NCBI GenBank assembly: GCA_021325035.1
Contig: JAJPHW010000231.1
Span: 1 to 35,547, forward strand
Length of the DNA stretch: 35,547 nt
Origin: Terriglobia bacterium
Lineage (GTDB): Bacteria > Acidobacteriota > Terriglobia > Terriglobales > Acidobacteriaceae
Direction of reading: 5' to 3'
Below the pieces are notes generated by a model. It searched no databases. It saw only the letters and a list, made by a program, of their open reading frames with translations, and was not told the origin of the DNA. This document shows, one piece after another, positions 22,578-31,562 of the stretch. The position numbers were made by a program, and so were the translations under genes. Numbering within the stretch: position 1 is the stretch's first letter; every line of letters begins with the position of its first letter.

Positions 22578-23282
22578 ATGCATCAAACGGGACCGAAATC
22601 ATGGTTGCGGCGGCGGGTCGAAAGCTCACTGCTGCGCGGATTTCACCGCGCCTATGAAACCGTGCAAGTAGATCCGGCAAGATTTCTTTTTCAACTTCGT
22701 GCGGCGTACGGTTTGCCAATTACAGATTTCCGCGGCGTGAACTCTTTGCCTGTCGAGAGCTTGGATACGATTGCCAGAGACATTATTCGAAGCGGTATGA
22801 AGGTTGCGGCCGCCGAAGGCGCGGGATTCGGGCTTGGTGGTGCGCTGACACTTCTGCCCGATCTAGGCATCCTTTCAGCGATTACTCTTCGAACCATCCA
22901 AAAACTGAGCCTTGTCTATGGATTCGAATATCGCACCGATAATGAAACCGCGGAACTCTGGATCGCCGCAGCGAGCGCTGCGGGTGTGGATATCAGCAGG
23001 GAACTGCTGGAAAAAGAAGTGGTAAGCCGATTTGTCCCGCGAGTGATTCAGCGTATCGCGGCGAGAGCCAGCGCGGAAGTCGTCGAAAAATGGGCTGGAC
23101 GTGTGATCCCGTTAACCAGTTCCCTCATCGGTGCTGGACTGAATTACTACTTTGTTCGCGCATGGGGGCGACGTGCGCAAACCCACTTTCGCCAGCGACA
23201 TTTAGCGATGCGGAGGTCCATAGAATCGAAATCCATCGCAATGGTGCCAGCTCCTGCTGGCCTTCCTTCTTATCCCTCATAG
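22578..23282 (+). CDS. EcsC family protein
   Basis: Protein of 234 residues matching the EcsC family. The central EGAGFGLGGALTLLPDLGIL (about 76-95) is the signature. It is followed by a helical region (ITLRTIQKLSLVYGFEY) and a downstream glycine-containing hydrophobic segment (IPLTSSLIGAGLNYYFVRAW, about 177-196). EcsC was named from the third gene of the Bacillus ecsABC locus; its biochemical role is unknown. No EcsAB-type transporter is next to it. ATG 22578 is the first start after the promoter gap, with only a weak ribosome site. It precedes the HAD gene by 26 bases, so the two may be co-transcribed. Confidence 0.8.
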   Translation: MHQTGPKSWLRRRVESSLLRGFHRAYETVQVDPARFLFQLRAAYGLPITDFRGVNSLPVESLDTIARDIIRSGMKVAAAEGAGFGLGGALTLLPDLGILSAITLRTIQKLSLVYGFEYRTDNETAELWIAAASAAGVDISRELLEKEVVSRFVPRVIQRIAARASAEVVEKWAGRVIPLTSSLIGAGLNYYFVRAWGRRAQTHFRQRHLAMRRSIESKSIAMVPAPAGLPSYPS

Positions 23283-23308
23283 CTTGCTATGTTGTAATCT
23301 GAAAGAAC

Positions 23309-23956
23309 ATGCCACTGTTCGATTGCGCAGCTATTCTTTTTGATCTCGATGGTGTTCTCGTCGATTCCACCCACTCGGTTGAGCGCCAATATCGTCGTTG
23401 GAGTAAGGAGCATGGACTCGATCCCGAAAAAGTCATGCAAATAAGTCATGGCATTCGCACCATCGAAGTAGTGCGGGCCGTGGCGCCGCATCTGGATGCA
23501 CAAGGTGAAACTCAGCGGCTGGAAAAATGGGAAGCGGATGATCTCGATGGAGTATCCGTCATGCCCGGCGCGCCGGAGCTGGTTCGGACGCTTCCACCGG
23601 ATGGGTGGTGCGTGGTGACATCTGGTACGCGCGCCCTGGCAACCTCACGGCTTACGCATGCTGGAATACCCATTCCGCGTGTGTTTGTAACTGCCGATGA
23701 TGTGAGCAAGGGGAAGCCCGACCCAGCGCCTTATCTGAAAGGCGCTTCATTACTCGGGTTCGAACCTGCGAAGTGTTTGGTAATTGAAGACGCTCCGGCG
23801 GGAATTCAGTCGGCGCATGCGGCAGCAATGAAAGTGATTGCCCTTACCAGTACATTTTCGGCGGAGAAATTGAGCGGAGCGGATGCCGTGGTGCACAAGC
23901 TTAAACAAATTCAAATCGAAGTTAAAAACAACAAAATTATTGTGAATGTGGAATAG
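23309..23956 (+). CDS. HAD-superfamily phosphatase, sugar-phosphatase/beta-phosphoglucomutase-like
   Basis: Cytoplasmic hydrolase of 215 residues with all four HAD motifs: FDLDGVLVDS (Asp12 nucleophile, Asp14), motif II VVTSGTRA (about 101-108), motif III Lys in SKGKPDPAPYL, and motif IV VIEDAPAGIQSA. The helical cap between motifs I and II and the Asp-Gly-Val spacing place it in subfamily IA with GPP/YfbT/PgmB-like enzymes, which act on small sugar or polyol phosphates. The exact substrate cannot be read. ATG 23309 is preceded by GAAAGA. The 3' end is convergent with dapD, three bases apart. Confidence 0.88.
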   Translation: MPLFDCAAILFDLDGVLVDSTHSVERQYRRWSKEHGLDPEKVMQISHGIRTIEVVRAVAPHLDAQGETQRLEKWEADDLDGVSVMPGAPELVRTLPPDGWCVVTSGTRALATSRLTHAGIPIPRVFVTADDVSKGKPDPAPYLKGASLLGFEPAKCLVIEDAPAGIQSAHAAAMKVIALTSTFSAEKLSGADAVVHKLKQIQIEVKNNKIIVNVE

Positions 23957-23959
23957 CGC

Positions 23960-24793
23960 CTACCGCAACCAATCTTCCAGTTCAATCCGCTGATCGGTTT
24001 TTTCGTCGCGATATTTCACGATCACCGGCGTATATAAAGACAGGTTCCACTCCGCAGCTTTTCCTCTGCTCACTGCTCGTGATCCCGGCACAACTACAGC
24101 GCCCTCCGGCACTTCGAGCGGTTTCTCATCGGAAGCACGATAAATCTCTCCACGAACAATGTCATGAATTGGAGTTGAGCGCGTCAGCATGGTCCCAGCG
24201 CCCAGAACCGCCCGCGAGCGGACCAAAGTGCCCTCATAAACACCGCAATTTCCGCCCACTAAAACATCGTCTTCAATAATCACCGGAGAAGCGTTGATTG
24301 GCTCCAATACGCCGCCTATCTGCGCAGCGGCGCTCAGATGAACGCGCTTGCCTATCTGTGCACATGAACCTACAAGCGCATGGGAATCCACCATCGTCCC
24401 TTCATCCACATAGGCGCCGACATTGATGAACATCGGTGGCATACAAATCACGGAAGGTGCTATGTAAGATCCCATCCGAACCGAAGATCCCCCGGGGACT
24501 ATGCGAATGCGATCTTCAGGCTTAAAACGCCGGGCAGGGAAAGTATCTTTATCCACGAACGAAAGGCACGATCCGTCGCTCATCTGCGTGAGTTGGCCGA
24601 GCCGGAAACCAAGCAGAATGCCTTGTTTGACCCAAACGTTGACGATCCACCTGCCATTGGTTTTTTCGGCTGCGCGAATTTCTCCCGCGGTCAATGCTTC
24701 GCGAAATTTTAGAAAAATCTCCCGCGCATCGGAATTCTGCCCAATTTCGCCCAAAGATGCGAGGCGTTCAATTTCTGCTTGCAAAGTCGGCAT
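23960..24793 (-). CDS. dapD: 2,3,4,5-tetrahydropyridine-2,6-dicarboxylate N-succinyltransferase
   Basis: Cytoplasmic left-handed beta-helix acyltransferase of 277 residues, making N-succinyl-2-amino-6-ketopimelate from tetrahydrodipicolinate and succinyl-CoA in the lysine/diaminopimelate route. The hexapeptide-repeat core runs from about residue 105 to 215 ([59 protein letters not shown]). The N-terminal helical domain contains the usual [20 protein letters not shown] segment. Its presence means the succinylase branch is used. It is the last gene of the asd-lysC-dapB-dapA-dapD operon, 4 bases after dapA. The later dapC, dapE and dapF genes are not in the window. Confidence 0.95.
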   Translation of the reverse strand: MPTLQAEIERLASLGEIGQNSDAREIFLKFREALTAGEIRAAEKTNGRWIVNVWVKQGILLGFRLGQLTQMSDGSCLSFVDKDTFPARRFKPEDRIRIVPGGSSVRMGSYIAPSVICMPPMFINVGAYVDEGTMVDSHALVGSCAQIGKRVHLSAAAQIGGVLEPINASPVIIEDDVLVGGNCGVYEGTLVRSRAVLGAGTMLTRSTPIHDIVRGEIYRASDEKPLEVPEGAVVVPGSRAVSRGKAAEWNLSLYTPVIVKYRDEKTDQRIELEDWLR

Positions 24794-24797
24794 GGAA

Positions 24798-25925
24798 TTA
24801 TCCGACGCACTTACATTCGCTGCGGATTAACACACCGGCAAGCTGCTGCGAAGCCTCGCGTGCTTCCGTTACAGACGTATATGGCCCATGCCAACGCGAT
24901 TGATTAGGATCATGGCCCGGCGGTCTGCCTTTGCCGTGATTGCACTGTCCACAAGAAGAACGGTGCAACTGCGATTTGTGTGGCCCGCCGACCCAGCTTT
25001 CATAAATGTAAAAGTCGGTAGCTTGCGCAGGTACGGCTGTTTTAGGGAGAAGCCCGGCATCTGATGCAATTTTCTGCAACTTCGAGCGCGTGTCACGCCG
25101 CATCGGAAGCATCGGCAAACGATAAACTTCCTCGATTTTCCCCATCATCGCCAACACAGCTTTCACCGGCATCGGATTCGACTCGATGAAATTTGCCTGC
25201 ATAAGGGGAAGATATTTTCGGTGAATATTGCGCGCTTTTGACCAATCGTTATTCAGTACCGCCCGTGTCATCTCGGCCATCTCGCGAGGGATTTCATTGG
25301 AAGCTACGGAAATCACACCCACGCCGCCGAGCGCCATTACGGGAAGCGTAACGGCGTCATCGCCCGAGAACACCAGAAAACTTTCCGGAACTATATTGCA
25401 GACATCAGCAATTTGCGAAAGATTCCCGCTGGCTTCCTTTACGCCCGCAATGTTTGGCACTTCGGCGAGTCGTGCGAGTGTCGCAGGTTCGATGTTTGCT
25501 GCGGTTCGTCCCGGCACATTGTAGAGAATGATCGGCTTATCAATTGCCTCAGCAATCGCTCGAAAATGACGATACTGGCCTTCTTGTGTCGGTTTGTTGT
25601 AATAAGGCGAAGCGGTAAGAATCGCGGTCACGCCCGGTCGCGCAGCGACTTCCTTGGCCTTTTCGACTGCTTCTTTGGTCGAATTCGACGTGGCTCCGGC
25701 TACGATAGGTACGCGCCCGGCGGCCACCTCAATGTTGACGTCAATCACGCGCAGCCATTCGTCATGAGTGAGCGTGGGCGTCTCAGCGGTTGTGCCGCAG
25801 GCCACGATGAAATCAATGCCAGATTCGATTTGCCAGTTGATTAGACTCCGAAGAGCAGGCTCGTCAATCGAGCCGTCTTGCTTAAACGGGGTAACTAGAG
25901 CTGTACCGCATCCGCGAAGTTCCAT
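24798..25925 (-). CDS. dapA: 4-hydroxy-tetrahydrodipicolinate synthase with C-terminal Cys/His-rich extension
   Basis: Class I aldolase that condenses pyruvate with aspartate semialdehyde. Residues 1-295 form a complete DapA TIM barrel: [10 protein letters not shown] at the start, [11 protein letters not shown] (43-53), Tyr135 in [10 protein letters not shown], and the Schiff-base lysine Lys163 in GVKEASGN. The protein does not end there. After a short linker ([11 protein letters not shown]), an in-frame extension of about 70 residues (305-375, bases about 24801-25013) contains [22 protein letters not shown] and a terminal ECKC. The four Cys and five His could bind metal. From memory it resembles a small Cys/His module found in stand-alone hypothetical proteins. 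No frameshift is needed. Operon gaps: 54 bases after dapB, 4 before dapD. Confidence 0.93.
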   Translation of the reverse strand: MELRGCGTALVTPFKQDGSIDEPALRSLINWQIESGIDFIVACGTTAETPTLTHDEWLRVIDVNIEVAAGRVPIVAGATSNSTKEAVEKAKEVAARPGVTAILTASPYYNKPTQEGQYRHFRAIAEAIDKPIILYNVPGRTAANIEPATLARLAEVPNIAGVKEASGNLSQIADVCNIVPESFLVFSGDDAVTLPVMALGGVGVISVASNEIPREMAEMTRAVLNNDWSKARNIHRKYLPLMQANFIESNPMPVKAVLAMMGKIEEVYRLPMLPMRRDTRSKLQKIASDAGLLPKTAVPAQATDFYIYESWVGGPHKSQLHRSSCGQCNHGKGRPPGHDPNQSRWHGPYTSVTEAREASQQLAGVLIRSECKCVG

Positions 25926-25979
25926 TGCATTAAGATAACGCGAATTGCTGACAGAGCAAAACGGGCATCAGGCCGGGGC

Positions 25980-26660
25980 TTAAAGCTCCCGCCAGATATT
26001 CTTAAAGTCGAAGAAGCCTTTTTTCCCAGGAAGCCACTCGGCGGCGCGGACCGCGCCTTCGGCAAAGCCACGGCGAGACTTGGAATCATGGCAAAGATAG
26101 ATCGTATCGTGTGGAGAGTCGAATACTAACTCGTGCATGCCGACCACCTCGCCTTCGCGGAACGACGTAATTTCCAGTTCTGTTCCGGAAGCTTCACGGA
26201 CAATGCTTCTGAGCGCCATCGCCGTGCCGGAAGGCGCGTCCTTCTTGTGCACGTGATGGCGCTCAAATATCTGTCCCGAATAGTGATGTTTGAGGGCTGA
26301 AGCGGCGTTTCGAATCACGTCATAGAAAAGATTTACACCGATGGAATAATTCGCTCCGTGCAGTAGCGCTGTATCGCTTTTTTCTACCAGTGATCGAACT
26401 CGCGTCATCTCGGCCAGCCAGCCGGTGGTTCCGACCACAATGGGCTTATTGGCGCGCAGGCAAGCCTCGATATTCCCGATGACCGCGTGCGGAGATGTGA
26501 AATCAATAATGGCATCAATATTTGCAAGGTTTTCCTTCGTCAGTGCTGCGCCTTGAGCATTCTCCACCGCACCCGCCACCTGCACTTCATGGTTGCGCGC
26601 GCGCGCGACTTCGGCGACGAGAGATCCAGTTTTGCCCCGGCCTAAAATAAGTAATTTCAT
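25980..26660 (-). CDS. dapB: 4-hydroxy-tetrahydrodipicolinate reductase, short form
   Basis: NAD(P)H-dependent reductase of 226 residues, converting hydroxy-tetrahydrodipicolinate to tetrahydrodipicolinate; E. coli DapB is about 270 residues, so this is a compact version. The active-site block ERHHVHKKDAPSGTA (133-147) is intact and defines the family. VVGTTGW (75-81) forms the usual cofactor-side loop. The Rossmann loop reads LGRGKTGS (6-13) instead of the usual GxxGxMG; such a variant may change cofactor preference. It lies 3 bases after lysC and upstream of dapA in the lysine operon. Confidence 0.94.
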   Translation of the reverse strand: MKLLILGRGKTGSLVAEVARARNHEVQVAGAVENAQGAALTKENLANIDAIIDFTSPHAVIGNIEACLRANKPIVVGTTGWLAEMTRVRSLVEKSDTALLHGANYSIGVNLFYDVIRNAASALKHHYSGQIFERHHVHKKDAPSGTAMALRSIVREASGTELEITSFREGEVVGMHELVFDSPHDTIYLCHDSKSRRGFAEGAVRAAEWLPGKKGFFDFKNIWREL

Positions 26661-26663
26661 GTT

Positions 26664-28037
26664 TTATGCGAAGACCGCAGAATCCAGCTCCGAAAAGAAT
26701 GCTTTGTGCAGTCGCTGTACCACGCCAGGCACGGCATCTTCTTCAATGACAAAAGTCAGATTAATTTCCGATGCCCCCTGTGAAATCATGCGTATCTTAA
26801 CATCAGATAACTCGCCGAAAACCCGCGCGGCAATTCCTGGGGTTTCCCTTAAGTTTTCTCCAACAAGGCAGACAATCGCTTTCCGCCCTTCATATTTCAC
26901 ATCGGCCAATTTCGCCAAATCAGCCGCCAGGGCAGGGATTGCTTCATTCGAGTCCACCGTAAGAGAAACGCTCACTTCGGAAGTGGAAACTACATCTACC
27001 GGCACTTGATGCCGGTCGAAAGCTTCAAAAATCGCGCGCAAAAAACCATGTGCTAGCAACATGCGGGGTGCGGCGACGTCCACAATCGTAATGCGCTTTT
27101 TCACCGCGATGGCTTTGAAGAAATTCTTACAATGAGGAGCCCGCGCGGCAATGCGTGTTCCTTCGCATGCCGCATTGCGCGAATTTAATACATAGACGGG
27201 GATATTCTTCTGAATCGCTGGCAACACCGTCGCCGGATGTAGAACCTTGGCTCCAAAATACGCCAGCTCGGCAGCTTCATCAAAGCTAATAACTTTAATT
27301 CGCCGTGCTTCTGGTATCAGGTTGGGGTCCGTCGTCATCATGCCATCAACGTCGGTCCAGATTTCGATGCGTTCAGCATTGAGGCCCGCGCCCACAATGG
27401 CAGCCGAGTAATCCGATCCGCCGCGTCCGATGGTTGTGGTGACGCCAGTTTTCGTCGCGCCGATGAAGCCGCCCATCACCGGAACACTCGATTTGTCCAA
27501 TAAAGGCTGAAGGTTCTTTGTAAGACGCTCGTTGGTTTCGGTAAAAAGAGGAGCTGCGCGCATGTGCGCACTATCGGTAACGATGCAGTCACGCGAGTCC
27601 ACGAGTGTCGACGGAACGCCATGCGCGGACAATGCTGCCGTCACAATCTTGCTCGACAACATCTCTCCGTACGCCGCTACGTGGTCGGTTGTGCGAGGCG
27701 TGAGCTCGCCCACGGCTGCTATGCCGCGCAAAAGCTCATCGAGGGCTTCAAAATCTATACCGAGGTCGCCATGAAATTGGGTGAAGAGGGCAGTTCCCAG
27801 CAATTCTCCCGCGGTGTTGTAATGGCGTTCTCGCAGTGTGCGCGAAAGCTTCAACGCAGTCTTGCGATCGCCCTCGCCAGCCGCTTTTGCCATTGCCAGC
27901 AGTTGGTCGGTAGCTTTGGACATCGCGCTCACAACCACGACTGGCTTTTCAGGTTGGCGCTGTTTGACGATGTCAACCAAGCGGAGAATCGCGGCAGTGT
28001 CCCCCACCGACGTCCCGCCAAATTTCATGACAATCAT
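26664..28037 (-). CDS. lysC: Aspartate kinase (lysine-type, with ACT domains)
   Basis: Aspartokinase of 457 residues, the committing step from aspartate to lysine, threonine and methionine. MKFGGTSVG (4-12) is the nucleotide/aspartate site. Further kinase segments are TTIGRGGSDYSAAIVGAGL and EIWTDVDGMMTTDPN. The C-terminal third has two ACT-like units (KRITIVDVAAPRML, and later RKAIVCLVGENLRETPG with MISQGASEINLTFVIEED) for allosteric control, probably by lysine. There is no homoserine dehydrogenase fusion. The length and motif order match class III lysine-sensitive LysC. The gene lies 22 bases after asd and 3 before dapB, in one operon. Confidence 0.95.
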   Translation of the reverse strand: MIVMKFGGTSVGDTAAILRLVDIVKQRQPEKPVVVVSAMSKATDQLLAMAKAAGEGDRKTALKLSRTLRERHYNTAGELLGTALFTQFHGDLGIDFEALDELLRGIAAVGELTPRTTDHVAAYGEMLSSKIVTAALSAHGVPSTLVDSRDCIVTDSAHMRAAPLFTETNERLTKNLQPLLDKSSVPVMGGFIGATKTGVTTTIGRGGSDYSAAIVGAGLNAERIEIWTDVDGMMTTDPNLIPEARRIKVISFDEAAELAYFGAKVLHPATVLPAIQKNIPVYVLNSRNAACEGTRIAARAPHCKNFFKAIAVKKRITIVDVAAPRMLLAHGFLRAIFEAFDRHQVPVDVVSTSEVSVSLTVDSNEAIPALAADLAKLADVKYEGRKAIVCLVGENLRETPGIAARVFGELSDVKIRMISQGASEINLTFVIEEDAVPGVVQRLHKAFFSELDSAVFA

Positions 28038-28059
28038 GGGCGAAAATTCCTTGGCGGGT

Positions 28060-29112
28060 TCAATTCAGATACCCTTTGACTTTCAGCAATTCCGCATTCA
28101 GCAGCGCCGCTCCGGCCGCTCCACGAATCGTGTTATGCGAGAGTGCGGTGAATTTCCAATCGAGCACGCTGCATGGCCGCAAACGGCCGACAGTCGTGGT
28201 CATGCCATTGCCAAATTCGACGTCGAAACGCGGCTGTGGTCGATCGTTCGCACTTACGTAGCGAATCGCTTGAGCAGGGGCGCTGGGCAGCTTCAGTTCC
28301 TGCGGAACTCCCGCAAATTGCTGCCATGCGGCAATTATTTCTTCGGCGCTGGCTTTCTTCTTTAACTTGATTGAAACAGATTCCGTGTGCCCATCTTCCA
28401 CGGCCACCCGGTTACATTGCGCGCTCATCGCAAACCCGGCTGGTTTGATGCTCGAACCATTCACCGAACCCAGAAGTTTGAGTGTTTCTTCCTCCATTTT
28501 TTCTTCTTCCTTGGGAATGTAGGGGATTACATTTCCGAGGATATCAAGCGACGCCACTCCGGGATAACCAGCTCCACTCACGGCTTGCATGGTGACGGCC
28601 ATTACAGTTTCGATGCCAAAAGTCGTCTGCAACGGTTTCAAGGCGATGACCAGCCCAATTGCCGAGCAATTTGGGTTTGTCACAACATAGCCACCGGACT
28701 TTGCCCGCCAGCTCTGCGTTTCAATCAGTTTGATGTGATCGGCGTTGACCTCAGGAATCACCAGCGGCACGTCGGATTTCATGCGCAACGCGCTGGAGTT
28801 CGTGATCACAGCGTGACCCGCTTCGGCAAATCTCGGTTCCATCTCGGCTGCAATGCCGGCATCAAGAGCGGCAAAAATCACCTTCGGTGCTCCATGAGGT
28901 TGTGCCGGTGAGACTGTCATCTTTGCGATGCGATCAGGAATCGCTGTTTTCAGGCGCCAGCGCGTGGCTTCACCATAAGTTTTGCCTTCGGATCGGTCAG
29001 AAGCGGCCAACCACGCCACCTCAAACCAAGGATGATTCTCCAGCAACTGCACAAAACGTTGTCCAACGACACCGGTTGCGCCAAGAATGCCAATGGGGAT
29101 TTTCGTTTGCAT
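28060..29112 (-). CDS. asd: Aspartate-semialdehyde dehydrogenase
   Basis: NADP-dependent dehydrogenase of 350 residues that makes aspartate semialdehyde from aspartyl phosphate, the product of the adjacent lysC. The N-terminal Rossmann loop GILGATGVVGQRF (8-20) and the nucleophile Cys149 in TNPNCSAIGL are intact. The catalytic His region follows in the C-terminal half (VAVEDGHTES). The segment QAVSGAGYPGV and the overall size resemble the archaeal/fungal branch of Asd more than the E. coli one. It is the first gene of the lysine block, with only 67 bases between it and the AI-2E gene upstream. No lysine riboswitch could fit there. Confidence 0.95.
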   Translation of the reverse strand: MQTKIPIGILGATGVVGQRFVQLLENHPWFEVAWLAASDRSEGKTYGEATRWRLKTAIPDRIAKMTVSPAQPHGAPKVIFAALDAGIAAEMEPRFAEAGHAVITNSSALRMKSDVPLVIPEVNADHIKLIETQSWRAKSGGYVVTNPNCSAIGLVIALKPLQTTFGIETVMAVTMQAVSGAGYPGVASLDILGNVIPYIPKEEEKMEEETLKLLGSVNGSSIKPAGFAMSAQCNRVAVEDGHTESVSIKLKKKASAEEIIAAWQQFAGVPQELKLPSAPAQAIRYVSANDRPQPRFDVEFGNGMTTTVGRLRPCSVLDWKFTALSHNTIRGAAGAALLNAELLKVKGYLN

Positions 29113-29179
29113 AAAAAGGCTGAAATTGAATTTTACAACAGAGGCAAAATCGAACTATTACTGCATTGAGGCTCAAACA

Positions 29180-30277
29180 TCAAAGAGGACTGCTGCCTCC
29201 GCTGATGTCACTGCCAAATGCGTAATCGTTTAAAGGGCCGAAACGCTTTTTTTCCGCATACACCCGCCAACGTCGCCAGACAATGCGCAAACTCGCCATT
29301 ACCGGGATAGAAAGATAAACTCCAAGGATACCCGCAACTTCAGCGCCGGCAAGCACGCCAAAAATCGCTGCAAGCGGATGCAGTTCCATGCTGCGTCCCA
29401 TGACACGGGGAGAAATTACGTAGTCCTGTATCAGTCGCCATCCCAAAAGCAAAATCACCAGCGCAAGCCAGTGTGGATAGCTGGTGAGCAGGCTGACTCC
29501 AATAATCAAAACTCCTGCGAACAGTGGCCCGACTACGGGGATAAATTCCATGGCCCCACCGGCCGCGCTGAGCGCCAAAGCGTAAGGAACACGCATCGGT
29601 CCCATGAAACTGATATACGCAACAAAAGACAATAAAGCGAGAATCAGTTGCGCGCGAATGAATTGCGCCAGCATTTGATTCATATCATCCAGCACGCCCT
29701 GCAAAAATTCACGTTGTGGCTTGGTTTCGAGCAGGCTCAGGATTACCCCGCTAAATCCTTTACCGTCTTTCAGGAAAAATGCCGCCAGTATAGGCACTAC
29801 GATAAGAAGCCATGACTCTTGCGCCGCTTCTGCCACCCGAAGGCCAACCCGTTGCGCCAGGCTGGTGAGCCCGCTTTGATGGTCGGAAAGAAACTGTTCA
29901 ATCTGTTGAAATGTAGTTCCATTCCAGCCATGTTCCTCGGCGATCTGTGCTGCTACATGTGCGTAGCCACCTTCTTCTAAAAATTTCGGGAAAGTTTCCG
30001 TGAAACGATGGGTCTGCCGTCCGATCTGGGGGCCAACGAAGAAGAAAAAAGTAAAGAGCAATCCGACAAGAAGCAGATAAATGACGCCGATGGCAACGCC
30101 ACGGCTGTGGGCCCACCGTTCGATGCGGGAAACTGCAGGATCCACGAGGTAAGCGAAAAATACCGCAAAAAGAAACGCCATCAGCGTGATGTGTGCAACA
30201 TAAAGAAACCCAATCGCCAGCCCAAATAGAAGCGTGGTGAAAAGGATCCGCAGCGTGCGTACGTCAAGCAGAGGCAT
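29180..30277 (-). CDS. AI-2E family transporter (PerM/YdiK-like)
   Basis: Polytopic inner-membrane protein of 365 residues with about eight helices and a central soluble stretch (about 95-150). Family hallmarks are the N-terminal LMAFLFAVFFAYLVDPAVSR (31-50), the late FIPVVGPLFAGVLI segment, and DYVISPRVMGRSMELHPLAAI followed by the last helices. AI-2E family proteins are named for putative autoinducer-2 export, but characterised members include sodium/proton antiporters, so the substrate is unknown. It starts 14 bases after the secreted hypothetical protein and ends 67 bases before asd on the same strand. Confidence 0.88.
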   Translation of the reverse strand: MPLLDVRTLRILFTTLLFGLAIGFLYVAHITLMAFLFAVFFAYLVDPAVSRIERWAHSRGVAIGVIYLLLVGLLFTFFFFVGPQIGRQTHRFTETFPKFLEEGGYAHVAAQIAEEHGWNGTTFQQIEQFLSDHQSGLTSLAQRVGLRVAEAAQESWLLIVVPILAAFFLKDGKGFSGVILSLLETKPQREFLQGVLDDMNQMLAQFIRAQLILALLSFVAYISFMGPMRVPYALALSAAGGAMEFIPVVGPLFAGVLIIGVSLLTSYPHWLALVILLLGWRLIQDYVISPRVMGRSMELHPLAAIFGVLAGAEVAGILGVYLSIPVMASLRIVWRRWRVYAEKKRFGPLNDYAFGSDISGGSSPL

Positions 30278-30291
30278 AAGTGGATGTGCTT

Positions 30292-31041
30292 TTAGTCTCG
30301 AATCACTTCGATGTTTTCTCCCGGTACCACGATTCGTTGTAACTTGAATTGGTCATCAAGCCACAGCGCCCAATCCCCGGCATCACTCTTCAAATTCAAA
30401 CGAATCAATTCCTTCTCCGTTCCATGAAGAGTTACTTTTTCGCGTCCTGCAAATTCCAGGCTCACTGGCGCGGAGCTTCTGGCATGGGGATTCAGTGTCC
30501 CGAACATGGTTTTTTGATGTAATGGGCACGCCAGCTGGCCTTTGTCATCTTTGCATCCGCTGGAAAAAAACTTCCATGCCAAAATCTCCCGCTGTACGAA
30601 GGAATAGTCATCCAGCATGATGGTGGAATTTGGGAGCAGAAATGGCTGCTCGATTTCTTTCTCATCCGGACTTGTGTTGTAGCGTTCCATTAGAAATTCG
30701 TTGTTGGGATATACAGTGAACTGCGCTTTTCCTGGATGGATTTCCTTCCAGCTGTATTTTTTCAACTCGCCATTTGCTGTCAGTTGTAATACCGATGATT
30801 GCGCGGCGCCGTCGGTTCCGTCTGATTTAAATTCCGACGTTATTTCGCTGCCCCCGGAATTCTGATGGACACTAAATTTCTCGCTGGCCGCACGCTTTCC
30901 ATTGATAAGGACAGCAAAGGTACCACTATCCACTTCCTGTCCATTCGAGTCATGGCCCGGCATGGCAGAACAAAGCGCGGTTGCTAATAGAAGCACAATC
31001 GCCAAACTTGCTGATTTTAATTTCGCAATCCCAAACCGCAT
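30292..31041 (-). CDS. Secreted hypothetical protein
   Basis: Unrecognised 249-residue protein with a signal peptide (LKSASLAIVLLLATALCSAM). The mature part is mostly beta-strand: GTFAVLINGKRAASEKFSVH, SSVLQLTANGELKKYSWKEI, and a C-terminal strand pair WALWLDDQFKLQRIVVPGEN. Two Cys (in SSGCKDD and LACPLH) could form a disulfide. The pattern (a modified-sugar or lipid-like beta half-barrel) resembles DUF6134/DUF3108-like periplasmic proteins only loosely. ATG 31041 has GGAGG 5 bases upstream, inside the aroK coding sequence, giving a 25-base overlap with aroK and implying co-expression. Periplasmic or envelope location is inferred from the signal peptide. Confidence 0.68.
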   Translation of the reverse strand: MRFGIAKLKSASLAIVLLLATALCSAMPGHDSNGQEVDSGTFAVLINGKRAASEKFSVHQNSGGSEITSEFKSDGTDGAAQSSVLQLTANGELKKYSWKEIHPGKAQFTVYPNNEFLMERYNTSPDEKEIEQPFLLPNSTIMLDDYSFVQREILAWKFFSSGCKDDKGQLACPLHQKTMFGTLNPHARSSAPVSLEFAGREKVTLHGTEKELIRLNLKSDAGDWALWLDDQFKLQRIVVPGENIEVIRD

Positions 31042-31541
31042 GCTACCTCCGCTACTACCGCTTCCACGGTCTTGCCGTTGGTTTCAATTCTTAGCGTAGC
31101 AGCCAAATACCTTGCTCGTCGTGCCTCGTAGAGATTACGAAAGTCATCGAAGTCTTTTTGCAATGGCCGCCCAGAGTTTTGAGCGGAACACCTTTGGAAT
31201 AATTCTTCCGGAGGAGCGTCGAGAAAGATCGTTACGCATGCTTTTTCCTGGATCAATTTTGCATTTTCCGGCTGTACAAACGCACCTCCGCCTAAAGCAA
31301 GAATATGGGAGGCGAAATGATTTTCCGACAGGAAATCCCGCAGCGCGTGGTGTTCAATTTTCCGGAATACGGGCTCGCCAGACTCCTGAAAGATGCGCGA
31401 AATGGCCCGCCCCTCGCGGGTTTCTATGCGTGTGTCCAGTTCAACGAAGGGAAAACCTAGTTCCCGGGCCAGCGCTGCGCCCACACTACTCTTGCCGGCT
31501 CCCATGAATCCCGTAAGGATGTAGATTTGCGCTGCTGTCAC
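31017..31541 (-). CDS. aroK: Shikimate kinase
   Basis: Kinase of 174 residues that phosphorylates shikimate in the chorismate pathway. The P-loop GFMGAGKSS (11-19), the shikimate-binding DTRIE with a nearby RKIE, the ALGGGAF glycine loop and the lid segment GRPLQKDFDDF are all present, and the length is typical. The start is GTG 31541 with little ribosome-site sequence. It lies 21 bases after the DUF4097 gene and overlaps the start of the secreted protein gene. No other aro genes are in the window. Confidence 0.93.
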   Translation of the reverse strand: MTAAQIYILTGFMGAGKSSVGAALARELGFPFVELDTRIETREGRAISRIFQESGEPVFRKIEHHALRDFLSENHFASHILALGGGAFVQPENAKLIQEKACVTIFLDAPPEELFQRCSAQNSGRPLQKDFDDFRNLYEARRARYLAATLRIETNGKTVEAVVAEVACGLGLRN

Positions 31542-31562
31542 AAGTCAGCGGCCCCGGTGAGT

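Noticed and set aside
27564-28079. Plus-strand ORF of 171 residues antisense to lysC
   Set aside because: lysC is intact with all motifs; the antisense frame has a non-protein-like composition and no ribosome site.
29113-29179. Lysine riboswitch or strong promoter before asd
   Set aside because: The gap is only 67 bases, too short for an L-box. A TAAAAT -10-like box is present, but no acceptable -35 lies 16-18 bases upstream.
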